From assembly GCF_050490315.1 (NCBI RefSeq), contig NZ_JBNPEO010000010.1, forward strand, positions 31,296 to 95,295: a stretch of DNA of 64,000 bases, written 5' to 3'. Position 1 is the first letter of the stretch; each line of letters opens with the position of its first letter. Origin of the DNA: JBNPEO01 sp050490315. GTDB taxonomy: Bacteria > Actinomycetota > Actinomycetes > Actinomycetales > Micrococcaceae. Below, one piece after another: positions 25,160-34,174 of this stretch. A program made the position numbers and the translations under genes. The notes beneath the pieces are model-generated. The model had not been told where the DNA came from and ran no database searches. It was given only the letters and a program-made list of their open reading frames with translations.

Positions 25160-25981
25160 ATGGACGGCAACAACGACAACCGGCTCGGGGAGTACCTGAG
25201 CGCGCGCCGTGCGCTGGTCACTCCCGAGCAGGCGGGCATCCCCGCCGGATCAGGGCGGCGAGTCCCCGGTCTTCGGCGGGAGGAGGTTGCGCTGCTCGCC
25301 GGCATCAGCGCTGACTACTACTTCCGGCTCGAACGTGGCCGCGACAAGAACCCCTCACCGCAAGTCCTGGAATCCCTCGCCAGGGTGTTGCGCCTCGACG
25401 AGGTCGAAGCCGACCACCTGATGAGCCTCGGCGGCCCCCGCCCTCGTGTCCGCCGTGCGAAAGCCTCCGGGCGCGCTGAGCGGGTACCTGCCCGGCAGCG
25501 CGACCTGCTCGCAGCGCTGAACATGCCCGCGTTCATCGAGAACCGCTACTTCGACGTCCTCGCTGCCAATCCGTTCGCGATCGCCTTCAACCCCCGCCTG
25601 GAGCCAGGGAACAACCGACTGCGCTCGTTAATGCTGGACCCCGCCGAACGCGACTTCCACGAGGACTGGGAGACAGCCGTCGACGAGTTCATCGCTGCTT
25701 TCCGTCGTTCCCTCGGCGACGAGACCGATGACCCGCGCGCCATCGAACTCGTCGGCGAGCTCTCGCTCGCCAGCGCACGCTTCCGCACACTGTGGGCTCG
25801 GCATGATATCCGGCAGCTCACGGGTGGCACCGCAGTTGTCAATCATCCGAGTCTCGGCGCGCTGCGCCTCCACCGCGAGAAGATGCCGATCGACGACCTT
25901 GTCCTTGTCGTCTACTACCCGGCTGAGCACAGCGCAGACGCCGAGAAACTTGACCTGCTCGCATCCCTAACCGCCGAATAG
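25160..25981 (+). CDS. Xre-type regulator with MmyB-like ligand domain
   Basis: A 273-residue transcription factor. The N-terminal HTH (about 5-75) reads LGEYLSARRALVTPEQAGIP, RRVPGLRREEVALLAGISAD, YYFRLERGRD. The C-terminal MmyB-like domain (about 100-265) includes FIENRYFDVLAANPFAIAFN and FRTLWARHDIRQ. The latter binds small, often fatty-acid-like ligands in characterised members. Divergent from the SDR gene, its likely target. ATG 25142 six codons upstream is an alternative start. Confidence 0.9.
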   Translation: MDGNNDNRLGEYLSARRALVTPEQAGIPAGSGRRVPGLRREEVALLAGISADYYFRLERGRDKNPSPQVLESLARVLRLDEVEADHLMSLGGPRPRVRRAKASGRAERVPARQRDLLAALNMPAFIENRYFDVLAANPFAIAFNPRLEPGNNRLRSLMLDPAERDFHEDWETAVDEFIAAFRRSLGDETDDPRAIELVGELSLASARFRTLWARHDIRQLTGGTAVVNHPSLGALRLHREKMPIDDLVLVVYYPAEHSADAEKLDLLASLTAE

Positions 25982-26035
25982 GAGCGCGGCCCTTGGGAAC
26001 CGACAGCGCTCAGTTCAGGCAGATCTCTCTCCAGT

Positions 26036-26335
26036 AATGGCTGGTATCTCGCCGGTCGCACGCGGTCGGGTCCCGCCCGGATCGCGCCGTCGAGTCGCTC
26101 ATTTCGCCGACGTCCTCGGCGAATGAACGCCGCGATCCACCGGATCGTGATCACTCAGAAGCGCATGCACCCAACCGCGCAGGACTACCTCGCCGCCCGT
26201 CGAACGCTCGGTAACTCGAACACCGAGGCGATCCGCGCGCTCAAGCGCCACCTTGCCAGGCGGGTGTTCGCCCTGCTTCGGAATCGTGACGCAGCCACCA
26301 AAGCGATCAGGCCAGTCGCTGGCCTTGCTGCCTGA
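26036..26335 (+). pseudogene. IS110-family transposase C-terminal remnant
   Basis: The frame from 26123 (70 codons) reads like the end of an IS110-type transposase: ALHRIVL-like AAIHRIVITQKRMHPTAQDY, AARRTLGNSN, then AIRALKRHLARRVFALL. The N-terminal DEDD domain and the central part are absent, and the match fades before 26036. No IS ends are seen. It marks an old insertion next to two other decayed genes in this part of the element. Confidence 0.7.
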
Positions 26336-26904
26336 ATCATCTGGACGTCGTCCCGACGCGGGCTTGGCTGCAGCCCGGCGGACGGCAGCGTCTCTAGACG
26401 ACGTCGAACAGCAGCGACTCGATCCGTCCGTCGCCGGGCGTCGGGCGTCGGGCGGAGACTGATCACCTCGAGTAGCTTGTCGAGGTCCGAAGCGACAACT
26501 CTGGTCTGCTCGAACTCGGGCTCTTCGCCGTGCACGATTGCGCCATCTCGTCGGACGGCAAGATAGCCGTAGTGCCCTCGGACCGACAGCAGGATCGGGA
26601 AATGCTCGGTCCAGAAGTCGGTGACCGCGGCACGCTCTTCATCGGTCGACGCTGCATGCAGGCTGATCGTCTCGAACTCATTCCACGCGAATCCGTCTAT
26701 CGTCGTGCCGGCGTAATCGTCTGTGGAGAGAAACCACGTTGCTTCGTCAGCGCTCGACAGCCGAGAGAAGGACGAGACCCATGAAGCGACGGAGCTGTGT
26801 GCTCGCCCGAGTGCGGCAGGGGCGAGCCATGCTCCCACAGGTGCCGGGGCGAACAGCCAGCCTGCGGATTGCAGGCTACCGATCGCCGACGCACGCACAT
26901 CCAT
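26185..26904 (-). pseudogene. SMI1/KNR4 (SUKH)-like gene with 7-bp duplication and shifted C-terminus
   Basis: The first 150 residues read as a coherent globular protein (SSADEATWFLSTDDYAGTTI, FPILLSVRGHYGYLAVRRDG, IVHGEEPEFEQTRVVASDLD). This resembles SMI1/KNR4 immunity-type proteins. At 26436-26449 the 7-base unit GGGCGTC occurs twice in tandem. Removing one copy restores a frame ending in GDGRIESLLFDVV and a stop at 26394. As it stands, the frame runs on antisense through the IS110 remnant to 26185. The start is ATG 26904. The SUKH assignment is by pattern only; the frameshift explanation is strong. Confidence 0.6.
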
Positions 26905-26967
26905 AGCCACCAGGCTAACGAAGTGTCTTCGAGACACGAACGTGCCGAGCACCCTTGATGTCGGAAG

Positions 26968-27262
26968 CTACCCTCGGCCGACAACGTGGCGCTCGAACTT
27001 GACATTGAGGCAGGGGAATCCGCCGCAGAGGATGTCCACCGGGGGGCACATCACGCCAGTTGATGGTGGTGATGTCGCCGAGGTTGGGGGCGTCGGGCCA
27101 GTGATGGGCGAAGACGCGGGCGACCGGATCGTTGACGTCGGAGAACCAGACGGTCTCAGCACCAAAGACCTGTTCGACGGCGAGACCGAGGCCGCCGTAT
27201 CCGGCGAACAGCGACCCGACGCGCAGCGGCTGATCGGGGTTTGTGGCCTGTTGATCGTGCAT
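26968..27262 (-). pseudogene. C5-cytosine DNA methyltransferase, truncated and frameshifted stub
   Basis: From ATG 27262 the frame reads the SAM-binding motif I of C5 methyltransferases (LRVGSLFAGYGGLGLAVEQV), then WFSDVNDPVARVFAHHWPDA and LGDITTINWRDVPP. A single-base frameshift near 27040 moves the next family motif, VDILCGGFPC with the catalytic cysteine, into another frame. The sequence loses the family pattern straight after that. More than two thirds of a normal enzyme is missing. It was probably an element-borne protective methyltransferase. Confidence 0.75.
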
Positions 27263-27301
27263 CGTGGCTCCGCCTGGTCCGTAACCTTGGCCGGGCTCCA
27301 C

Positions 27302-27520
27302 GTTGGAGTTCTGTCACCGTTCAGGTCACCTGCCAGGTGCGCTCAGTCCGCCATCTCCACTGCTACTGATCGCCTCACGGGAGCCGCGATTCCGGCTCCC
27401 GCTTCCGGCCCGCGTTTTGAGATGCCACGCGTCTTGCAGATGAGGTTTTTAGACCCGCGAATCCACTCTGATTTGACCCTGCGGGACCGAGCTCACCTGT
27501 GCTCCGAGAGGAGAACTCCG
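27302..27520. other. Divergent region before relaxase gene; candidate oriT
   Basis: No gene is seen. It contains the near-palindrome CAGGTCACCTG followed by CAGGTGCG (about 27325-27343). A hairpin, CGGGAGCCG/CGGCTCCCG with a 6-base loop, lies at 27378-27401. The end is AT-richer, before GAGAGGAG, the relaxase ribosome-binding site. Origins of transfer commonly lie next to relaxase genes and contain inverted repeats beside the nick site, so this is the best oriT candidate in the window. No nick-site consensus was matched. Confidence 0.35.
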
Positions 27521-30500
27521 GTGACGGTTTCGATGCGGGTGATGAGTGCTGGTGACGGCTACAAGTACCTGCTGCGTACCGTCGCTGCCGCCGATGGCGA
27601 CCGTTCCCTCTCGACTCCGTTGACGCGCTATTACGCGGAGAAGGGTTCACCGCCGGGCCGGTGGATGGGCTCAGGCCTTCCCACGCTCGGTGGCGGCCGG
27701 ATCGTCAGTGGTGAGGAGGTTTCGGAGGCACAGCTTCAGCTCCTGGTGGGCATGGGTCGTGACCCGATCACCGGCGATCCGTTGGGTCGTGCCTATCCCG
27801 CCTACGCCACCGTCTCGGAGCGCATCGAGGCCCGAACTGATGCTCTTGATTCTGGGTTGGCTCCGACTGAGCGGCGGGAGCAGGTCGCGCTGATTGAAGC
27901 GGAGGAGAACGCCCGCACAACTCGTCGTGCGGTGGCGGGGTTCGATTACACGTTCAGCGTTCCGAAGTCGGCGTCGGTGTTGTGGGCGGTTGCGGATGCT
28001 GGCACGCAGGCGTTGATCGCGGATGCGCATTATGCGGCGGTTGCGGAGGTGGTTGCGTTCATCGAACGGGAGGTTGCAACTACCCGTGTCGGTGCAACCG
28101 GTCCCGACGGTGCCGCAGCCCAGGTCGATGTGACTGGGGTGATCGCTACCGCGTTCGACCACTACGATTCCCGCGCCGGCGATCCTCACCTGCACACGCA
28201 CGTTGTCATCAGCAACAAGGTTCAGACGGCGCAAGACGGCAAGTGGAGATCCCTCGACGGCCGCCCCCTCCACGCCGCGGTCGTCGCGCTCTCCGAGTTG
28301 CACGAGGCCGTCTTCGCTGACCACATGACCCGGACGTTCGGTGTCTCGTGGGAGCCGCGCGATATGGGCAGGGATCGTAACCCTGCGTGGGCGATCGCGT
28401 CGGTGCCGGAGTCGTTGGTGGTGGAGTTTTCGACGCGGGCGCGGCAGATCGATGAGGAGAAGAACCGCCTCATCGACGCCTACGTCCAGCAGCACAGGAA
28501 GCAGCCGAGTGCGGCGACGGTCCTGAAGTTGCGGGCGCAAGCAACCCTCGCCACCCGCCCCGAAAAACACGTCCACTCACTGGCCGAGCTCACCGAGAAC
28601 TGGTGTGCCCGCGCTGGAACGATTCTCGGCACGGATGCGACCGGATGGGCACGCACGGTCACCGCAACCCCCGACGCAACCCCGCCGATGCTGCGCGCCG
28701 ACGATGTTCCCCTCGATCTGATTGCCGAGGTCGCTCAGGTCGTGGTGTGGGAGGTCGGCGAGAAGCGCTCCACCTGGCGGCGCTGGAACCTGCACACCGA
28801 AGCCTCCCGGCAACTCATGGGGTGGCGGTTCGCCTCCACACGGGACCGGGAAGCGATCACCGGGATGATCGCGGACGCCGCCGAGCAAGGGTCGTTGCGG
28901 TTGACTCCGCCGGAGTTGGCTTCGAGCCCTGTGCTGTTCCAGCGTGATGGCGGCACGAGCAGGTTTCGGCCTGCAAACTCCACCGTGTTCTCCTCCGAAG
29001 ATCTCCTCGCCGCCGAAGACCGCCTCCTGGAACGCTCCCGATCCTTGACCGCACCGACAGTGCCGTTGGAGACGGTGGAGAAGGTCACCAGGCAGCCTGG
29101 TGCTCAGGGGCGGATGCTCAGCGACGAACAAGCCGCAGCACTGTCGGCGATCGCCGTCTCTGGTCGTGTGGTCGATGTCCTCGTCGGCGCTGCCGGGGCA
29201 GGAAAGACAACGGCTATGTCCGCGTTGCGCCGGGCATGGGAGACCAGACACGGCAAGGGCTCCGTGGTCGGGCTTGCGCCGTCGTCGGTCGCGGCGGGAG
29301 TGCTGGGTGAGGATCTGGGAATCGCGACCGAGAACACAGCGAAGTGGTGGCAGAACCACCTCATCCACGGCACGACCTTCACCGCTGGTCAGCTCGTCAT
29401 CATCGATGAAGCATCCCTCGCCGGCACCCACTCACTCGACCGCATCACCGCACTGGCCGAGCAGTCCGGGGCGAAGGTGCTGCTCGTCGGTGACTACGCC
29501 CAACTCCAATCCGTCGACGCCGGCGGCGCGTTCAACCTCCTCGTCTCCGACCGTGATGATGCTCCCGAGCTGGTCGATATTCACCGGTTCACCAACGAGT
29601 GGGAGAAGATCGCCTCTCTGAGCTTGCGGCACGGACGCACCGAGGTCATCGACATCTACCTCGAACAGGGCCGCATCCACGGTGGTGAGGAAGAGGCGAT
29701 GATCGATGCCGCCTACAACGCCTGGCGCACCGACACCCAGCACGGGCAGGTATCGGTGCTGATCGCTGAGAGCGGCCAGACCGTCACCACGCTGAACAAT
29801 CGTGCCCGTGCTGATCTGATCCTCGACGGCGCCCTCCGCCCCTCGAAGGAAGTGGAACTCAACGACGGTACCCTGGCCGGTGTCGGTGACACGATCATCA
29901 CGCGCCACAACGACCGACGACTCCGCAGCGGCGCGGCCTGGGTGCGCAACGGTGACCGATGGAAGATCACCCGCGTTCGTGACGATGGCTCCATCACCAT
30001 CCGCCCCACCAACCGGAGGTTCGGCGGTGCGATCGTGCTCCCGACTGCTTACGTTTCTGAATTTGTGGATCTGGGATATGCAGTGACCGCGCATAGGGCG
30101 CAAGGAATCACCACCGACACAGCGCACACGGTGGCAACTGCCCGGTCGACACGGGAGAACTTCTACGTCTCCATGACCCGCGGCCGCCACGCGAACCATG
30201 CTTACGTCGCCATCGACCAACCCGACGAGGCCCACGAGCAAGCGCACCCGAGCGAGAACCCCGACGCCACCGCCAGGTCTGTGCTCTACGGGGTCCTGCA
30301 GCACGTCGGCGCTGAACTCTCCGCGCACGAGACGATCACCGCCGAACACGAACGGTGGGGGTCGATCGCGCAGCTCGCGGCCGAGTACGAAACCATCGCC
30401 CAAGCCGCCCAACACGACCGATGGGCAAACCTCATCCAGGCTTCGGGCCTCTCGCCGGAGCAGACGGAATCCGCGCTCAGCTCGGAGTCCTTCGGCGCGC

Positions 30501-31081
30501 TCATCGCGGAGCTGCGACGGGCAGAAGCGAACCATCACGACATGGCGGCCCTGTTGCCGAGGCTTGTGCGGGCACGAGGGTTCGAGGACGCCGACGACAT
30601 AGCCTCCGTCCTCCACTACCGCGTCGCCCGTGCCACCGAACGCCCCGCAGGCTCCGGCCGCACGCAGAAACCGCCCCGCCTGATCGTCGGCCTGATTCCC
30701 TCCGCCCACGGAACGATGGGCGAAGACCTGCGGCAAGCCCTTGATGAGCGGCGGGAACTCATCGAGACCCGTGCCGACGCCGTGCTCGACTCCGCTCTCA
30801 GTGAGGCCGAGCCTTGGATTGCCACGCTCGGGCCGACGCCGGATGATCCGCGCAAGCGGCAAGCCTGGCGACATCACGCCCGCACCGTGGCCGCGTACCG
30901 CGACCGCTACCAGATCACAGGATCGTCACCGCTCGGAGCCGAGCCTCAGTCCCAAGCCCAGAAGATCGACGTTGCCCGCGCGAAAGCCTCCCTCGCACGA
31001 CTCCGAGATCTCAATGACGCAGACGGGCGTGAAGATCCGTCGCGGACGGTTCGACGGGAGGGGCCGGCTAGGGGTTTGTGA
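27521..31081 (+). CDS. traA: TrwC/TraA-type (MobF) relaxase-helicase
   Basis: An 1186-residue protein that would nick oriT, remain on the 5' end and unwind the strand for transfer. The relaxase domain (1 to about 310) has an N-terminal tyrosine pair (RYYAEKGSPPG, about 36-37) and the metal-binding three-histidine motif HLHTH (about 223-227). The C-terminal RecD-like helicase has Walker A GAAGAGKTT (about 557-565), Walker B VIIDEASLAGTH, and late motifs VTAHRAQGIT and FYVSMTRGRHANHAY. The GTG at 27521 is chosen because AGGAG lies 7 bases upstream; the long frame open before it overlaps other genes. It is separated from the transfer operon by cargo. Confidence 0.92.
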   Translation: MTVSMRVMSAGDGYKYLLRTVAAADGDRSLSTPLTRYYAEKGSPPGRWMGSGLPTLGGGRIVSGEEVSEAQLQLLVGMGRDPITGDPLGRAYPAYATVSERIEARTDALDSGLAPTERREQVALIEAEENARTTRRAVAGFDYTFSVPKSASVLWAVADAGTQALIADAHYAAVAEVVAFIEREVATTRVGATGPDGAAAQVDVTGVIATAFDHYDSRAGDPHLHTHVVISNKVQTAQDGKWRSLDGRPLHAAVVALSELHEAVFADHMTRTFGVSWEPRDMGRDRNPAWAIASVPESLVVEFSTRARQIDEEKNRLIDAYVQQHRKQPSAATVLKLRAQATLATRPEKHVHSLAELTENWCARAGTILGTDATGWARTVTATPDATPPMLRADDVPLDLIAEVAQVVVWEVGEKRSTWRRWNLHTEASRQLMGWRFASTRDREAITGMIADAAEQGSLRLTPPELASSPVLFQRDGGTSRFRPANSTVFSSEDLLAAEDRLLERSRSLTAPTVPLETVEKVTRQPGAQGRMLSDEQAAALSAIAVSGRVVDVLVGAAGAGKTTAMSALRRAWETRHGKGSVVGLAPSSVAAGVLGEDLGIATENTAKWWQNHLIHGTTFTAGQLVIIDEASLAGTHSLDRITALAEQSGAKVLLVGDYAQLQSVDAGGAFNLLVSDRDDAPELVDIHRFTNEWEKIASLSLRHGRTEVIDIYLEQGRIHGGEEEAMIDAAYNAWRTDTQHGQVSVLIAESGQTVTTLNNRARADLILDGALRPSKEVELNDGTLAGVGDTIITRHNDRRLRSGAAWVRNGDRWKITRVRDDGSITIRPTNRRFGGAIVLPTAYVSEFVDLGYAVTAHRAQGITTDTAHTVATARSTRENFYVSMTRGRHANHAYVAIDQPDEAHEQAHPSENPDATARSVLYGVLQHVGAELSAHETITAEHERWGSIAQLAAEYETIAQAAQHDRWANLIQASGLSPEQTESALSSESFGALIAELRRAEANHHDMAALLPRLVRARGFEDADDIASVLHYRVARATERPAGSGRTQKPPRLIVGLIPSAHGTMGEDLRQALDERRELIETRADAVLDSALSEAEPWIATLGPTPDDPRKRQAWRHHARTVAAYRDRYQITGSSPLGAEPQSQAQKIDVARAKASLARLRDLNDADGREDPSRTVRREGPARGL

Positions 31082-31194
31082 TCGGTAGCTTGTCCGAGTG
31101 CTTTCGGCACGTTGTTCTATACGGGCGAGTCGGAATTCTTCTGAGGTGCCTAGCGGAGGTAACGCTGCCTCTCCGGTGCCCGCATGTCACGGAT

Positions 31195-31920
31195 CTAAGC
31201 AAACCCCACTCGAACAGAAACCGAAGCGAAGTCGAAGGCTTCAAGGGGTTTGTTCCTAGCAGTGGAGATGGCTCCGATTGCTTTGACCGTCGCATTGTGA
31301 AGGCCCAGGAGTGTGCCGAATACAGAATTGCCCGTTTGTTCGAAGTACCAATCCTGGCGATAGTCCACGTCAGCGTCCGAAAAATCCCCTCTCCCGAGGA
31401 TTGTCCAAGTCTTCCTTTCGATGATCACACCCGGCCAAGTGTGCTCATCGTGAGCCCATCTTCTTTCATCCTTTTCGGAACCCTCGGGAGAATCACGAAT
31501 TTCTACGAAAGGTCTCCTATCCTGCAGTTCGAATCCGTGGTGAGTATTCACGCGATACAAACCGGGGAGAAGGGCTAGGCATGAGAACTCGGGAACGAAT
31601 GGCTGACAGGTTCGAATTGCGTCTGCAACCATAGGCGCTCTAAGCGGTAGCCCAGGAATATTGCTTTCTAGCAGGCTGTCGAATTTAGACGGGTCATCGG
31701 TGAGAGGAAAATATGTTCGGCGACCAGGTCTTCCATGCGTATCGAGGTAGATACGATTTGCAGTTTTATCAAGAGAGCTTCGCAGAGCTCGAACCACAGT
31801 GCTAACCTCGCCGATCGCAGAATCAAGCATCACACCTTCGCGTGCAGACTCTATATATGTCGGCAGTAGCCGCTTCATGGCAGCGCTAGAGTTGCGAAGT
31901 TCAATTAACGCTGCACGCAT
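31195..31920 (-). CDS. Unrecognised protein at the end of the SIR2/ATPase defence operon
   Basis: A 241-residue soluble protein of no recognised family. The N-terminal 70 residues are helical (LIELRNSSAAMKRLLPTYIE; VSTVVRALRSSLDKTANRIY). The rest is mixed, with YFPLTDDPSKFDSLLESNIP, a Trp-rich TWPGVIIERKTWTILGRGDF, and DYRQDWYFEQTGNSVFG. GGAGG lies just before the ATG. It starts 67 bases after the ATPase stop on the same strand and shares that operon's lower GC, about 50% by hand count of one line against about 70% in the transfer genes. It could be a fourth component, a regulator or an unrelated passenger. Confidence 0.7.
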   Translation of the reverse strand: MRAALIELRNSSAAMKRLLPTYIESAREGVMLDSAIGEVSTVVRALRSSLDKTANRIYLDTHGRPGRRTYFPLTDDPSKFDSLLESNIPGLPLRAPMVADAIRTCQPFVPEFSCLALLPGLYRVNTHHGFELQDRRPFVEIRDSPEGSEKDERRWAHDEHTWPGVIIERKTWTILGRGDFSDADVDYRQDWYFEQTGNSVFGTLLGLHNATVKAIGAISTARNKPLEAFDFASVSVRVGFA

Positions 31921-31987
31921 AGATCCTCCTGCTGTTGTGCCGCACGATGTGCACCGAGACGGTCGGGGCGCAATCGGCTGTTGTTCG

Positions 31988-34174
31988 CTACGGCGCGACT
32001 AGCTTCATCGGGCTGGTCTCAGCAGGAACATCCCATTGCTCGACACCGGGCCCGTTGCGATCCCACTTCGTAAAGCGGACGTAGGTGGTTCGGAAGTCTT
32101 CGCTTACCGGACGAAGCTTCCTCGCTAATAACGAGGCGAAGGCATGATCGTGGGTTGTGACGATCAGTTGGCGATGAGGAAGAATCTTGCGAAGTAGGTC
32201 AACCAGGCCGAGAAGATGAACGTCGTCCAGGTTCTGGAGCGGATCGTCGAGAATCAATGACTTCACGTGAGTAGGAGCGAAGCCGAGGTTGAAAGAGAGG
32301 AACAAGGAGACAGCAAGTGCGTTCGCTTGCGATGTGGATAGCGTCTCTCCGGGCTCCGTGACATCGACTTGAACCTCATCGTCGCGCAACATCGGCGTGA
32401 GTCGGTGCTTCCCACCAAACTGGCGTGTGGTGATCTCAACAGATCGAAATGTTGGGTGCGGATCGATCGCTGCGTAGAACTGACGCAGGAGAGGTTTTAG
32501 TTGCTTCAAACGGTCGGCAACAAACGTCTCCGCGTCCGCCTTGACTGCATCTAGAAGCGCGGTGGCGACGTCATTCGTGTGGCGCCGATCGACGATGTCT
32601 TGCTCCTTAGACACCAATGAGTTTCGGAGTGCTTCGGACTCGATCTCGATTCGATTGCGTCGCATCTTTGACGAGTCCAGTGAGGCTGCCGCATCGAACT
32701 CGCGTCCCGCCTCCAATGCTCGCGCGATCTGAGACTTCCGTCTCGCTACACGCTCCAGTTCCGCGGTCAGTCGTGAGAATTCGTTGCCTGGCTCTGGTGA
32801 CGAGGCGAGCTGATCTTCGAGGAAGCTGGTCAGCACCTCCTTCACTCGGCTCTCTCGATGCTCTTTCGCGGCGAGCGCTGACGCGCGGCGTTCGAGCATG
32901 GTGCGGTGCTGATCAGAAGCGGTTTTGAGGTGGAGTGACAGTTCCCCCAGGCGCTCTTCTGCGGTTTGAAGGTTTGTCCGTTGTAGATCCGCCCCTTCTC
33001 TGAGGGCCGCATTTTCTGTCTCGTTTGCGATGCCTTCGAGGCGCCGACGATACGCCTCTTGGTCAACTTCTTGGCCACAGGCTGCGCAGTTGTCAGCCAC
33101 GTGACGGAGCAAAATAGACGCCATGCTTGCCAGCTCTTCGCGGACAGAGCTTGCCTGTCTAAGTGCCGCGTCTGCTTCTCCAACTGCGACGCGAAGTTGC
33201 TGGACGTCGCGCTCAGCCTCATCCTTTTCAGCCGTCAGATCAGCAACTTGACGCTCAACTTCGACGACCTCGGCGTCTGCCGGACCTTCAGGGAGCGGCA
33301 CGCTCAGTTCTGCCTGAGTCGCAAGCAAGGCGGCCTCATCTTGCTCGATTGTGCTGCGCTCCTGGTTCAGGGCAGCGCGCAGCTTTGTCAGCGCGCTCTC
33401 ACTCGGCTCCAGGTCCTCAATGTCCTGGGTCGCGACAAGCCCAAGCGCCACAACGTCGTTACGCCACGTCTGCCATCGAGCGGTCACCTCGGCCGCATTC
33501 GCTCTGGTGATCTCGGCTTCAAGCACGGACAACGAGGTTGCGAGGTCGTCGAGCTTTGCGCGATCGCCCTCGAGTGCCGCATCGGCCTGGTTGACCGCGC
33601 GAACCCATGCTCGCTTGTGCGATTGAAGTTCATCTGCGAACTCGCGTAGACGCCCGGCACCCACCATGCTTGCCACCGCATCGAACCGTTCCGTGTCTTG
33701 GCGCCCGGTCAGAAACTCGCGCAGCGACTCTTGCTTCAGGTAGATCGAGTCCACGAACGACTGCGCAAGTGTGGCGAAGTCCTCGTTCGTATCGGTGCCC
33801 GCTAGATTCTGGCGGAGCCATGACTCAGCGTCCGTGCCACGAAGTGACTGGTCGTTGACGCGGACTCGAAGTGGAGCGCGCAGTTTCTTGGCGTCCGTCT
33901 CGTCCGGGTTTTCCAGCGACCTTGTGATGACAACGCCGTCACCGTCGAAGTCGGTTCGCAGCTCAACCGCCGTGGTCCCCGACTTGCTGTAGAGGTTTCG
34001 GGGGCCCTGCGTGCTGGAGGTCTTGCCCGAGATCGCCCATGAGATCGCGTTGCAGATAGTCGTCTTGCCATACCCATTCGCGCCGACGACGATGACAACG
34101 TCTGCGTCGAGGTCGATGTCAACTTCGCCGGAGACTCCGCCGAACCCTGCGATGGTTATTCCGGTGACTCTCAT
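31988..34174 (-). CDS. Rad50/SMC-like ATPase with zinc hook (LmuB / ABC-3C type)
   Basis: A 728-residue ABC-type ATPase. Walker A GANGYGKTT is at 31-39. Long coiled coils run from about 180 to 540 and are interrupted by a Rad50-like CxxC hook (NCAACGQE, Cys 363 and 366). The ABC signature region is TLSTSQANALAVSLFLS. Walker B is SLILDDPLQNLDD at about 637-649, followed by the H-loop TTHDHAF. Proteins of this build act as DNA-sensing cores of Lamassu and ABC-three-component defence systems. A QLQESLREFL-like pattern after residue 145 matches Rad50/RecF relatives. Its start overlaps the middle-component gene by four bases. Confidence 0.85.
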   Translation of the reverse strand: MRVTGITIAGFGGVSGEVDIDLDADVVIVVGANGYGKTTICNAISWAISGKTSSTQGPRNLYSKSGTTAVELRTDFDGDGVVITRSLENPDETDAKKLRAPLRVRVNDQSLRGTDAESWLRQNLAGTDTNEDFATLAQSFVDSIYLKQESLREFLTGRQDTERFDAVASMVGAGRLREFADELQSHKRAWVRAVNQADAALEGDRAKLDDLATSLSVLEAEITRANAAEVTARWQTWRNDVVALGLVATQDIEDLEPSESALTKLRAALNQERSTIEQDEAALLATQAELSVPLPEGPADAEVVEVERQVADLTAEKDEAERDVQQLRVAVGEADAALRQASSVREELASMASILLRHVADNCAACGQEVDQEAYRRRLEGIANETENAALREGADLQRTNLQTAEERLGELSLHLKTASDQHRTMLERRASALAAKEHRESRVKEVLTSFLEDQLASSPEPGNEFSRLTAELERVARRKSQIARALEAGREFDAAASLDSSKMRRNRIEIESEALRNSLVSKEQDIVDRRHTNDVATALLDAVKADAETFVADRLKQLKPLLRQFYAAIDPHPTFRSVEITTRQFGGKHRLTPMLRDDEVQVDVTEPGETLSTSQANALAVSLFLSFNLGFAPTHVKSLILDDPLQNLDDVHLLGLVDLLRKILPHRQLIVTTHDHAFASLLARKLRPVSEDFRTTYVRFTKWDRNGPGVEQWDVPAETSPMKLVAP

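Noticed and set aside
29432..30877. Long minus-strand open frame (481 codons) opposite the relaxase gene
   Set aside because: It is the antisense shadow of the high-GC relaxase helicase domain; composition and lack of any motif show no real protein.
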